45,859 bases of DNA from Bacteroidales bacterium. Lineage in GTDB: Bacteria > Bacteroidota > Bacteroidia > Bacteroidales > PXBB01. Within the stretch, counting starts at the first letter, position 1, and the number at the start of each line of letters is the position of its first letter. The notes below the pieces were generated by a model. The model had not been told where the DNA came from, ran no database searches, and worked only from the letters and a program-made list of their open reading frames with translations. Positions 7,678-17,300 of the stretch are shown here, piece after piece. Position numbers and translations under genes: made by a program. The stretch lies in the NCBI GenBank assembly GCA_003565735.1, contig PXBB01000013.1:1-45859 (forward strand), in the 5' to 3' direction.

Positions 7678-9852
7678 TTATTTAATAATCCTTTTAACAA
7701 ACCTTTGTCTATCAGTAAGAATTTCAACAAAGTAAACACCATGAGATAAATTAGATGTTTGCACTTTAATGGTATTTTTATCTGATGTGCTGTGGCTTAA
7801 ACTCTTAATTTGGCTTCCTTGTAACGTATAAAGGTTAACTGTAATATGCTGACTTTTTATGTTTTCAAATGCAATGTGGAAAAAGTCATTAACAGGGTTG
7901 GGGTATATTCTGACAAAAGCCTCATTTTCATCAATTATCTTATTGCCAAGAATCAGCTCAAAATCTTCAGATTGCGTACATGAGTTGGCATCAGTAACAG
8001 TTACGCTGTAATTCCCGGAAACGAGTCCGGTGATTTGAGATGTTGTCTCTCCGGTGTTCCATAAGTAAGAATATGGCGGTGTGCCACCTTCAACAAAGAG
8101 TGCAATACTTCCATCCGAAATATTGATAACCGGGTGTGTTACCACGCCGTTAATATCAATTTCATCTGGTTGGATAACATCAAAAACACCAAAGACATCA
8201 CAGTTGACATCTGTGACAGTTACAATATATGTTCCAGGCGATAAGCCGCTTAGATTTGTGGTGGTATGACCCGTATTCCACACATAAGTGGGTGTGCCTA
8301 CCGGATCATCAATGGTAATACTGATGCTGCCATCATTAGCACCGTGGCAGCTTATATGATCTACAGAACTGCTCATAGTTGGTGCGCCCACTTCATTGAC
8401 AGCAGTGTGTAATGATAGCCTGCACCCCTTAGAGTCGGTAATTCTGACGGTATAAATGCCGGCACTTAAACCAATCATACCTTGTGTTATAGAATCAGAA
8501 TCAATAACAATCACAGAGTATGAGGGCGTACCACCACCAATAGAAGTCACTGTTATGGAACCGTCGTTGGCTCCACACGCTGTGGCCGGTGTAGAACTTA
8601 CCGTGGCATGCATAGGAGTGGGTTCTGTAATTTCAAAAACGCGCACGACTTCAGTATTCTCGGCATCTGTTATCGTAACCTGGTAAATGCCTTTGCTTAA
8701 ATTCTGAACATTTTGAGTGGTGGCTCCATGGCTCCAGCTGTAAGTATAGGGCGCTGCACCGCCCGCAACGCTGGTTAGGTTTATTTGCCCGTCCGAACCG
8801 CCATAACAAGATACATTATTTACATCGAATGCTATGTTGAAAGAGGCACTGATTTTATAGTAAATCATGTGGTGTTCAAAATTGTAGTTAGGTGATGACC
8901 CCATATAAGCAAAAGAAGGAATATAAAGGTCGTTCCATGAACCTGCATAGTTATATCTGACATCCTTGGGAATTATATGTGAAATATTGTAATCATGTTT
9001 AAAATAAACAGGGAAAGTGTTATTTTTTTGTTTGCGGGAAATAAAGAGCAGGTGGTTATAATTGCCTAAAGTGTCAAGGTGGGGTGTCCAACTATAGCCC
9101 GGAATGAAGCCTACAGAAGTTACGACCAGGCTGCCCGGATTGACTGTTTTCAAGCCGGGTGTAGGGACTATTATTTCGTGTAGGCCATTAGGTAAAATAT
9201 TTGCATGTGTTGCTGCTGTTAATGGTATCTTGAAGGTGTATTTTTCAGGCATATCAAGCGTATTGTTAAAGCTTGCATAAGGTATCCTTTTAATAAAAAC
9301 AGTATCTGTATTAAGGTTCGTTGGCAGTGGTCCGGGAGGGAAGTAAGCAGTTAATAAACTGCTGCTGAAAGAAATTTCTACTAAAAGTGTGTCAACAATG
9401 TTTGGGTCAGAAATATTCCTTTCGTAAACACAATAAATTGCAAGTGAGTCTAAGCTGAAAAAATTTGATTCTGTGATATGCTGTTCTCCATGATGCAGTA
9501 AAGAATCGTTAAAGATATCCGCTGTTACATCAAGCAAGTCCCCGATTTTGTGTATCCATGGCGTGCCGTATGATGTGCCGAAATGAACAAGAATTGTGCT
9601 GTCAGGAAATAGGTAATTGCCATGGAGCGAAGCCGTGCCGTTATTGAGTATATCCATTGTTTCGCCATAATTATACCACCTGCCAAAAACATTCTTTGTC
9701 GGTTTGGAATTGAGAATTTGGGGGGCTTTCTCCTGGAAAAAAATAACATCGTTGTTTTTTGGCAAATTCTTAGCTTCAGAAAACTGAAGATTTTGACTAA
9801 AAATTGTTTGTACAAACAATAATAATAGTGCAGAGGTAAAAATTGTTTTCAT
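7678..9852 (-). CDS. T9SS-secreted SprB-repeat protein
   Basis: A 724-residue exported protein. An N-terminal signal peptide (MKTIFTSALLLLFVQTIFSQ) is followed by a ~320-residue region of unknown function. Then come four SprB-type repeats (about residues 345-635), each with a CxGxxDGSI-like start, a YxWSxGxTT core and a GxYxVTVTDxxxC end. The C-terminus (about 645-724) is a type A T9SS sorting domain with IYPNPVNDFF, GVYFVEI and a final KRIIK. Proteins of this type are exported by the type IX system and attached to the surface or released; SprB-like repeats occur in gliding adhesins. The isolated position gives no clue to its ligand. The gene is bounded by intergenic regions and is probably monocistronic. 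Confidence 0.88.
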   Translation of the reverse strand: MKTIFTSALLLLFVQTIFSQNLQFSEAKNLPKNNDVIFFQEKAPQILNSKPTKNVFGRWYNYGETMDILNNGTASLHGNYLFPDSTILVHFGTSYGTPWIHKIGDLLDVTADIFNDSLLHHGEQHITESNFFSLDSLAIYCVYERNISDPNIVDTLLVEISFSSSLLTAYFPPGPLPTNLNTDTVFIKRIPYASFNNTLDMPEKYTFKIPLTAATHANILPNGLHEIIVPTPGLKTVNPGSLVVTSVGFIPGYSWTPHLDTLGNYNHLLFISRKQKNNTFPVYFKHDYNISHIIPKDVRYNYAGSWNDLYIPSFAYMGSSPNYNFEHHMIYYKISASFNIAFDVNNVSCYGGSDGQINLTSVAGGAAPYTYSWSHGATTQNVQNLSKGIYQVTITDAENTEVVRVFEITEPTPMHATVSSTPATACGANDGSITVTSIGGGTPSYSVIVIDSDSITQGMIGLSAGIYTVRITDSKGCRLSLHTAVNEVGAPTMSSSVDHISCHGANDGSISITIDDPVGTPTYVWNTGHTTTNLSGLSPGTYIVTVTDVNCDVFGVFDVIQPDEIDINGVVTHPVINISDGSIALFVEGGTPPYSYLWNTGETTSQITGLVSGNYSVTVTDANSCTQSEDFELILGNKIIDENEAFVRIYPNPVNDFFHIAFENIKSQHITVNLYTLQGSQIKSLSHSTSDKNTIKVQTSNLSHGVYFVEILTDRQRFVKRIIK

Positions 9853-10190
9853 TCGGGTTACATTTTGGTTAATAAAATAAAGCTTGCATAGAACGTGTTA
9901 ATCAAAAGCAAATATAAGAATTTTTTAATCTTGAAAGAAATATTACACAAAAAAAAATATCAATTAGAGGGAAATCTACATGAAAAAAATTTAAATCTGT
10001 TTCTATCCTGTATTATCTGTATCATTCATACCATAAACATAGCAAAAGTTATAAAACACTGATGCTTTGCTTTAAGAACTAAAAATACTCTAATGATGTT
10101 TTGGTTATTTTTCCCTAACCGAAAATACTCTTAACTTTTCACAAAGCCACTGGCAAAGATTGTGAAAATACCCCAAAAAAAAATGCGGAT
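9853..10190. other. Intergenic region with terminator-like hairpin
   Basis: 338 AT-rich bases between the T9SS protein and the phosphoglycerate mutase gene. A possible minus-strand -7 box (complement of TATATTTG) lies at 9909-9916. A hairpin with 9-base arms lies at 10136-10168. No ORF or tRNA is seen. Confidence 0.55.
10136..10168 (-). terminator. Possible terminator after apgM
   Basis: TTTTCACAA at 10136-10144 pairs with TTGTGAAAA at 10160-10168; the loop contains a second small stem (GCCA/TGGC). It begins 22 bases past the minus-strand stop at 10191. The T tract is weak, so this is only a candidate. Confidence 0.4.
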
Positions 10191-11396
10191 CTACTGTTGG
10201 AAAAGAGCTTTAATAAAAGCATTCCCTCTAAGCGTGCCGTAATATCCATCAGCGACATCAACTTCATTGTATTTTTGCACTTTATCGGGTGAGGTTCCTG
10301 GATGATATATCATGAATGGAACTGCTTCACGGGTATGGGTGCGTAATGCACAAGGGGTAGGGTGGTCCGGCAAAATAGCAATGGCAACATCTTCATCCAT
10401 TAGTGCAGTTTTTTCGACTACATACTTAACAACGCGCTTATCCAGATATTCGAGGGTTTTAATTTTAAGGGGTACATCTCCTTCATGTCCTGCTTCATCA
10501 CTGGCTTCAATATGCAGAAATACAAAGTCATGAGTTTTTAGTGCTTCTACAGCAGCTTCAGCCTTGCCTTCATAGTTTGTGTCGTACAATCCTGTGGCAC
10601 CTTCGACGTATATAGGCTTCAGACCGGCATAGGATCCAATGCCATACAAAAGGTCAACGGCCGATATGATAGCGCCTGTCTTACCATAAAGTTCCATAAA
10701 AGTTTTCATCTTCGGCTTATACCCTGGCGACCACATCCATATTGAGTTGGCTTCATCTTTGCCTGTGGCAGCTCGATGCTTATTTACAGGATGGTTTTTC
10801 AGAATGTCATGAGATTTTTCTATGAGATTATTAAGAAGGTTTGCTGTTGTTTCTGCCTCTTTTATCAAGGGGCGTACCATAACATCTTTGTATGGTGTAC
10901 CAGGTACATCATGTGGAGGCGTACAGACTATTGCTTTGTGTCCATTTTTGACTACAAGAAGATGGCGGTAACTCGTCCCCGGATAAAAACTGATGTCATG
11001 ATTGCCAAGGTTCTCATTGAGTGCATGAATCAGTTTTTCAGACTCACTACTTGAAATATGGCCGGCTGAATGATTTTTTATAAGGTCATTTTCAATGCAT
11101 ATCAGGTTGCAGCGCATGGCTAATTCGCCCTCATTTATTGTGACGCCTAAACTTGCAGCTTCAAGGACGCCTCTGCCTTCAAAAACTTCTTTAACATCAT
11201 AACCTAATACTGACAAGTTGGCTATTTCGCTGCCCGGTGGCATATCATCAGGTACTGTAACCAGTTTGCCACAGCGACTTTTAGCACATAATGCGTCTAT
11301 GTTTGGGGTGTCGGCAGCCATTAGTGGTGTTTTGTGTCCTAAAGATTCAATAGGCTCATCTGATGCCCCGTCTGCTAATATTATAATGTATTTCAT
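10191..11396 (-). CDS. apgM: Cofactor-independent phosphoglycerate mutase, ApgM type
   Basis: 401-residue alkaline-phosphatase-superfamily enzyme of the archaeal/bacterial ApgM type, which interconverts 3- and 2-phosphoglycerate. Members of this subfamily were once annotated as 'proposed homoserine kinase', so both names appear in databases. Visible: the N-terminal metal motif IILADGASDEP, the NLSVLGYD region after PPGSE-A, HIEASDEAGHEGD, and the late metal-binding ILPDHPTPCALRTHTREAVPF. I chose ATG at 11396 rather than the longer frame from a TTG at 11426, because a probable -7 box (complement of TACTTTTG) occupies 11424-11431. It stands alone and is divergent from the large redox operon at 11872. 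Metal (Mn/Zn/Mg) dependence is expected from the family. Confidence 0.88.
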   Translation of the reverse strand: MKYIIILADGASDEPIESLGHKTPLMAADTPNIDALCAKSRCGKLVTVPDDMPPGSEIANLSVLGYDVKEVFEGRGVLEAASLGVTINEGELAMRCNLICIENDLIKNHSAGHISSSESEKLIHALNENLGNHDISFYPGTSYRHLLVVKNGHKAIVCTPPHDVPGTPYKDVMVRPLIKEAETTANLLNNLIEKSHDILKNHPVNKHRAATGKDEANSIWMWSPGYKPKMKTFMELYGKTGAIISAVDLLYGIGSYAGLKPIYVEGATGLYDTNYEGKAEAAVEALKTHDFVFLHIEASDEAGHEGDVPLKIKTLEYLDKRVVKYVVEKTALMDEDVAIAILPDHPTPCALRTHTREAVPFMIYHPGTSPDKVQKYNEVDVADGYYGTLRGNAFIKALFQQ

Positions 11397-11423
11397 AATG
11401 ATTAAATGTTTTCTGTTTTTCAA

Positions 11424-11458
11424 CAAAAGTAATAAAAAGTATCACTCCTGTCCGGCAA
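11424..11458 (-). promoter_or_regulatory. Probable apgM promoter
   Basis: On the minus strand this reads TTG, 24 bases, TACTTTTG, close to the Bacteroidota consensus, with the -7 box ending 28 bases before the ATG at 11396. It supports the shorter start of the gene. Confidence 0.5.
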
Positions 11459-11746
11459 AAAATAAAAACTGTTCCTAAGATATTGGCTTCGCTCTTTGCT
11501 ATAAATGACTTTAAATAAATTGTTTATGGCTCAATATATGGCTAATTCTTACCTTCAAACGCATCTTAAACTGGCGAAACGAAAATTTTTCGAACTTAAC
11601 CAATCAGTTGGAAAAAAAATAAAAATATTTGATTTAATTACTGCAATAGCTGAGAAAAAAAAATCGATATCTTATTAAAAAAAACAAACTATTATTCTTT
11701 TTGATTTTGATTTTTGGCAAAACTCGTGATTTTCACTGAATAAGGA

Positions 11747-11777
11747 TTTGGAAAAATGGGTTTTATTTTTACTTTTG
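11747..11777 (+). promoter_or_regulatory. Promoter of the three-gene redox operon
   Basis: TTTG at 11747-11750, a spacer of 19 bases and TACTTTTG at 11770-11777 match the Bacteroidota housekeeping promoter (TTG / TAnnTTTG) very well. The start ATG at 11872 would follow a leader of roughly 85-90 bases. Confidence 0.7.
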
Positions 11778-11871
11778 CACAGGCGATATTTCGACGGGAG
11801 ACATTTTACGTTAAAATTAATTAAGTCGTTGTATCACATTGTTTTACTTTTTTTAATTTGAAAAATTCATT

Positions 11872-14268
11872 ATGGCAGAAGTAGTAAAAAACAAAAAAGT
11901 TGATGAGTTGGCTTTTATAAAAAAGGTGCTGGAAAAATATCCATGTGAACAGGCCAGCCTAATAGCTGTTTTGCAAGATGTTCAGGCGGCTTTAAAACAT
12001 ATACCTTCTGATGGTATAAAGCAAATAGCAAAGGCACTCAAGGTGCCCATAAGTCATATTTATGCTGTTATATCTTTTTACAGTTGTTTCCATCTCACCC
12101 CACAGGGCAAACACCGTGTTGATATTTGCCAGGGAACGGCTTGCCATGTAAGGGGCTCAGGGATGATAGCCGACCAGATAACAAAAGAGCTTGGTATAAA
12201 GCCGGGGCAAACCACTCCCGATGGCGAACTAACAGTGAATAATGTCAATTGTGTGGGCGCCTGTGCCTTAGGGCCTGTGGCTGTTATTGACGGCAAGTAT
12301 TATGGCGACTTAACCCTAAAAAAACTGTCGAGAGCCATAAAAGAACGCTGTGCCTGTAAAGAAGAAGAAACAGCGCAGGAGACCTTACATCAAGAACAAA
12401 CTGAAGTGCCCCATCACAGAATTAACAGCCCCTCTCATCTTGATTTATTCAGGGAAGAGCTTCTGAAAAAAGAACCCCACCACACACCGCACATTCTTGT
12501 GTGTGCCGGCACAGGCTGCATTGCTAACGGCGCTAAAGAAGTGGCACAAAAACTGCAAGAAATACTTCACGAAAAGCAGGTTGACAGGCCGGTAAAGCTG
12601 GGTATCAAAAAAACAGGTTGCCATGGCTTTTGCGAAAAAGGCCCCTTGGTCGTTTTTCATCCCGAGGGCACATATTATACTAAAGTCAAAGAAAAAGACA
12701 TAGTAGAGATTGTTGAAAAAACTGTCCTTAAAAATGAAATTATAGAGCGTTTGCTTTTTAAAGACCCGGTAAAAAAAATAGCCGTAGAAGACTACAGGGA
12801 AATACCCTTTTATGCTTTACAAGAGCGCAATGTCCTTAAAAACAATATACGCATAGATCCCGAAAGCATCACCGACTATATCTCCTACAATGGTTACAAA
12901 GGACTTGCCAAAGCCCTTTTTGAACATACCCCCGAAGGTGTTATTGAAGAGATAGAGAAATCCGGTTTGCGCGGCTGTGGCGGTGGTGGTTTCCCTGCCG
13001 GCATTAAGTGGCGCTCGTGCCGCAATGCAGAAGGCGACACCAAATACATTGTCTGCAATGGCGATGAAGGCGACCCAGGTGCTTTTATGGACCGCAGCAT
13101 CATGGAAGGCGACCCCTTTTCTGTTATCGAAGGCATGACCATTGGGGCCTATGCCATTGGTGCCGAAAAAGGATACATATATGTAAGGGAAGAGTACCCT
13201 CTGGCTGTTGAAAGACTCTACAAAGCACTTCAAACAGCACGTGCCTTTGGATTGCTGGGAGACAATATATTAGGCACGGATTTCTGTTTTGACATACAGA
13301 TAAACCGCGGTGCAGGCGCTTTCGTTTGCGGGGAGTCAACAGCTCTTATGCAATCTATTGCCGGTTTTATAGGTGAGCCCAGAGCCAAATATGTCAGATC
13401 TGTAGAAAAAGGCCTGTACGAACAGCCCACAGTGCTCAACAATGTTGAAACTTTTGCCAATGTGCCTTTGATAATTGAAAAAGGATCTCATTGGTTTGCC
13501 TCATCAGGAACAGAAAAAAGCAAAGGCACCAAAGCTTTTTCTGTTGTTGGCAAGGTGAAAAACACCGGACTCGTTGAAGTTCCTATGGGAACAACATTGC
13601 GCTCTATTATTTACGATATTTGCGGTGGCATTTTGAATGATAAAAAATTCAAGGCTGTGCAAACAGGAGGCCCGTCGGGGGGCTGTTTGCCCGCGCATAA
13701 ATTAGACCTTCAGGTGGATTTCGATTCTTTAACAAAAGAAGGCTCTATGATGGGCTCCGGAGGAATGATAGTAATGGATGAAGACACCTGTATGGTGGAT
13801 GTGGCACTTTATTTTACCAACTTTTTGCTGCACGAATCCTGTGGTAAATGCGCGGCTTGCCGCCTGGGGCTGGCTGCCATGAGTGACGTTTTACAAAGAA
13901 TATGCGATGGCAAAGGGCGCCCCGAGGACTTACTTCAAATAGAAGAGCTTTTTGTTGTTCTCGACGACTCAGCCTTGTGTGGACTTGGCAAATCAGCTTC
14001 CAATCCGGTAAGAAGTACGCTCGAACACTTCCGCCACGAGTACGAAGCCCATATCCACGACAAAAAATGCCCGGCAGGCGTTTGCAAAGCCCTTATCACT
14101 TATACAATTACTGATAACTGCACAGGGTGCAGCGTATGTGCCAAAGCCTGTCCGCAAAAAGCTATATCAGGTGAAAAGAAAAAAATGTATCATATAGACA
14201 ACGCCCTCTGCGACCGTTGTGGCATCTGCATAAGCACTTGTAAATTCGACGCCATCAAAGTGGTGTAA
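11872..14268 (+). CDS. NuoE-NuoF (HydC-HydB-like) fusion, NADH-binding module
   Basis: A 798-residue soluble iron-sulfur flavoprotein. Domains: NuoE/HydC thioredoxin-like [2Fe-2S] (~1-165; Cys near 86, 91, 127, 131 in CQGTAC and CVGAC); a second thioredoxin-like [2Fe-2S] domain (~200-290; CAGTGC, TGCHGFC); the NuoF FMN/NADH core (~300-640) with GCGGGGFPAGIKWR and CNGDEGDPGAF; an N3-type [4Fe-4S] (ESCGKCAACRLG plus a later Cys); a C-terminal extension with a His/Cys zinc-type motif (DKKCPAGVCK) and two [4Fe-4S] ferredoxin motifs (~748-798). This is the HydB/HydC layout of electron-bifurcating enzymes, here in one chain. Odd: the usual GEETAL is GESTAL (near 484), and the following PPFPA segment is replaced by KYVRSVE. 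First gene of the operon; the next starts 35 bases after its stop. NADH as substrate is family knowledge. Confidence 0.9.
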   Translation: MAEVVKNKKVDELAFIKKVLEKYPCEQASLIAVLQDVQAALKHIPSDGIKQIAKALKVPISHIYAVISFYSCFHLTPQGKHRVDICQGTACHVRGSGMIADQITKELGIKPGQTTPDGELTVNNVNCVGACALGPVAVIDGKYYGDLTLKKLSRAIKERCACKEEETAQETLHQEQTEVPHHRINSPSHLDLFREELLKKEPHHTPHILVCAGTGCIANGAKEVAQKLQEILHEKQVDRPVKLGIKKTGCHGFCEKGPLVVFHPEGTYYTKVKEKDIVEIVEKTVLKNEIIERLLFKDPVKKIAVEDYREIPFYALQERNVLKNNIRIDPESITDYISYNGYKGLAKALFEHTPEGVIEEIEKSGLRGCGGGGFPAGIKWRSCRNAEGDTKYIVCNGDEGDPGAFMDRSIMEGDPFSVIEGMTIGAYAIGAEKGYIYVREEYPLAVERLYKALQTARAFGLLGDNILGTDFCFDIQINRGAGAFVCGESTALMQSIAGFIGEPRAKYVRSVEKGLYEQPTVLNNVETFANVPLIIEKGSHWFASSGTEKSKGTKAFSVVGKVKNTGLVEVPMGTTLRSIIYDICGGILNDKKFKAVQTGGPSGGCLPAHKLDLQVDFDSLTKEGSMMGSGGMIVMDEDTCMVDVALYFTNFLLHESCGKCAACRLGLAAMSDVLQRICDGKGRPEDLLQIEELFVVLDDSALCGLGKSASNPVRSTLEHFRHEYEAHIHDKKCPAGVCKALITYTITDNCTGCSVCAKACPQKAISGEKKKMYHIDNALCDRCGICISTCKFDAIKVV

Positions 14269-14303
14269 TTATTATGAAATGAAGCATTTAAATAGATAAA
14301 GAA

Positions 14304-17300
14304 ATGACTGATAAAATAAAACTGATAATTGACGGAAGAACTATAGAAGCCGAAAAAGACGTGTATTTACTGGAGGCTTTACGAAGTGCCGGTATAGAAA
14401 TACCCACCTTATGCAGCCATAAGTCTCTGGTTCCTGCCGGCGAGTGCCGCTTGTGTATGGTAGAGGTAGGCAAACCGGGCGACTGGACAAAAATGGTGGC
14501 TTCGTGTCTCTTTCCCGTGAAAGACGGCATGTATGTCTCAACACACTCAAAAAGAGTTGTGGCGAACCGCCAGACCTTGCTGAAGTTGTATCTAGCAAAC
14601 TCACCCGATTCGGAAGTCATTAAAAATATAGCACGCTACTATGGTGTTGATGCAACACCTTTCCCAACACCTGAAAATGCAGACGACTGCATCAACTGCG
14701 GCATGTGTTTAAGGACATGCCAAAATCTCAGCACCAGCGCTATCGCCGGACTTAACAGAAGCACTGAGAAAAAAGTAGGGCCCGGCAATGAAACAGCTGA
14801 CGACTGCACCGGCTGTCTGGCCTGTTCTTATGTCTGCCCAACGGCCTTTATCAAAACAACCCGCAACGATGGCAAACTCACTATATGGAACAAAGAGTTC
14901 AGTATTCCCCTTTGCGAAGTGGATAAAAGCAAGTGTACAGCTTGCGGCTTGTGTGAAGAAGCCTGCCCCTTTGCTATCCCATGTGTATCGCTTTTCAAAG
15001 ACGGTACGGCAGCTGCCGAGATAAGCAAAACAGACTGTGTGGGGTGTGGTGTTTGTGTGGGTGCCTGCCCTAACGGTGCTATCAATCAGACCCCTTTACC
15101 ACCGCTTAATAATATGCCCTCAACTATTGACGCCCTAGACCTTAAAAACAAAAAAGTTGTTTTGGCTTGTTCCCGCTCTAAAACAGAAAAGGAAAATGTA
15201 TTTTTGGTGCCTTGTATAGGTAAAGTCAGCCCTGAGCTACTTTTCGAATGTCTTGCTCGTGGAGCCGATAGCATTGCTTTGATGTGCCGCGACCAGGCTA
15301 CTTGCCCTTACGGTGCCGGCGGTGCACAGGCCGAAAAACGACTGAAAGATATTCATGATATCTTAGAACATTGTGGCTTGTCAAAAAATATGGTGCAGTA
15401 TATTTCTCCTGAATATGGGAAAGAAGGGCCCGACATAGCAATAGAAGAACTAAACAAAAGTACCCTCACTAACCCCTTCAAAAGCCATAATCATAATTTC
15501 AAGGCAGCAGGCTTCGACAGAGTTATTGAGATTCTTAACTGGAGTCGTACGCAGTACGATGCAAAACCTTTGCTGAATAAAAAATACCAGCAACTTTTTA
15601 ATGAAAATGCTAAAGATGTCTTGTACTTAGGATACACGCTGGTATATGACAGTTTGCTATCGCTAACAGGCGACACACAAACGGTTAAAAGACTCATTGA
15701 AGAAGCCCTGAGTTTCCTCAATGCCAAAGGTATCTCTGTTAAGCCGGCATTCACGCCGGAACAAATAGGCGCTACCGAAAACATATACGTCTTGTCATCT
15801 GAAAACATGCCTGTTCCTGCACCTAACCAAAAAGTAATAGAGCTGAATGTTATGGCAGGTGGCGAAAAAGGGGCAGGTGACAGCAGTCCTGTTTTCAATG
15901 TAGATATGAAAATGAGGCGGCAAATTATTGAAGCAGCCAAAAAAGATAAAACGTATCGTTGTAATAGCCTTAAAGAGGCTGTAAGAGCTGCTTATGTTTT
16001 ACGCAAAGGTGGGTGGCAGGAAGTTTTGGATGTGCAAATATCAATGGCTTTCAGTAAAGCTGTCGAAGCAGAAATAGATAGAGAAGAGACAGATTACCGC
16101 ATAAGCTCTCACCCCATAATGCCTTCACTCGAAAGGCCGGAGCTTGATTTTACTTTCAATGGGAAAACACTCAAAGCCCGTCAGGGCGAAGTTATCTCAT
16201 CGGCCCTTTATGCCGCAGGTATTACAGTCTTTGGGCATCATCACAAAGATGAAGGTGCGCAGGGTATTTACTGCGTCAACGGGCAGTGTTCGCAGTGTAC
16301 CGTAGTGGCCAATGGCAGACCTGTTAAATCTTGCATGATACCTGTACAGCCCGGCATGAAGGTAGAAAGTGTTGAAGGGCTGCCCGAACTTGTTGATGCC
16401 TCTCTGACAGACATATCGCCCGAAGTAGAAGATGTGCATGTGCCCGTACTTATTATTGGTGGCGGACCAGCGGGTATAGCTGCTGCAACAGAATTGGGGC
16501 AGTTAGGCGTTGAGGTGCTTATAGTGGATGACAAACAAGAACTGGGCGGCAAGTTAAGTTTGCAAACGCATAACTTCTTTGGCTCCGTTTCTGACTGCTG
16601 GGCAGGCACACGTGGCATGGACATCGGTTACATTATGACCGATGCCCTAGAGAAGTTGCCCAATGTCAAAGTATGGTTAAACTCTACTGTCGTTGGTGTT
16701 TATGTAGATAAAAAGTTCGGGATTGTTACCAATGGGCAGTTTCGTCTCGTGTCAGCCGAGAAAACACTTATAGCTGCAGGAGCCAGAGAAAAAGGATTGG
16801 CATTTCCGGGCTCCGACTTGCCCGGTGTTTATGGCGCAGGGGCTTTCCAGACTTTGGTAAACAGAGACTTGGTACGTTGTGCCGAAAAACTTTTTGTAAT
16901 CGGTGGTGGTAACGTTGGACTGATAGGCGCCTACCACGCCCTTCAGGTAGGCATAGATGTCGTCGGGCTTGTTGAAGCCATGCCCTATTGCGGTGGTTAT
17001 AAGGTGCACGAAGATAAAATAAAGAGACTGGGCGTACCGGTATGGACTTCGCACACTGTCCTTAAAGCAGAGGGAAAAGAAACAGTCGAAAGTGTTACCA
17101 TAGCACAAATAGATGAAAACTTCCGCCCTGTAAAGGGAACGGAAAGGACTTTTGAAGTGGACACCGTACTCGTAGCCGTTGGCTTATCACCTGTGAATGA
17201 ATTTCTGGTCAAAGCGCAAATGTATGGTATGGATGTCTATTCTGCCGGCGATGCCAAAGAAATTGCCGAAGCATCAGCGGCTATCTTTTCAGGGAAAATA

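Larger units (their letters stand above)
11397..11871. other. Divergent promoter region
   Basis: 475 AT-rich bases between apgM (-) and the redox operon (+), with no gene. It holds a good plus-strand promoter (11747-11777), a probable minus-strand -7 box for apgM (11424-11431, with a -33-like CAA at 11456-11458), and a long AT-rich stretch at 11580-11700. Confidence 0.6.

Noticed and set aside
10191-11396. Homoserine kinase
   Set aside because: Old label for this subfamily; metal-binding motifs are those of alkaline-phosphatase-fold phosphoglycerate mutases, and no threonine pathway genes are adjacent.
12817-13233. Long antisense ORFs inside the redox operons (also 17550-18332 and 26981-27526)
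   Set aside because: They are complementary to conserved Fe-S domain genes and show no protein-like motif; they arise from the codon bias of the coding strand.
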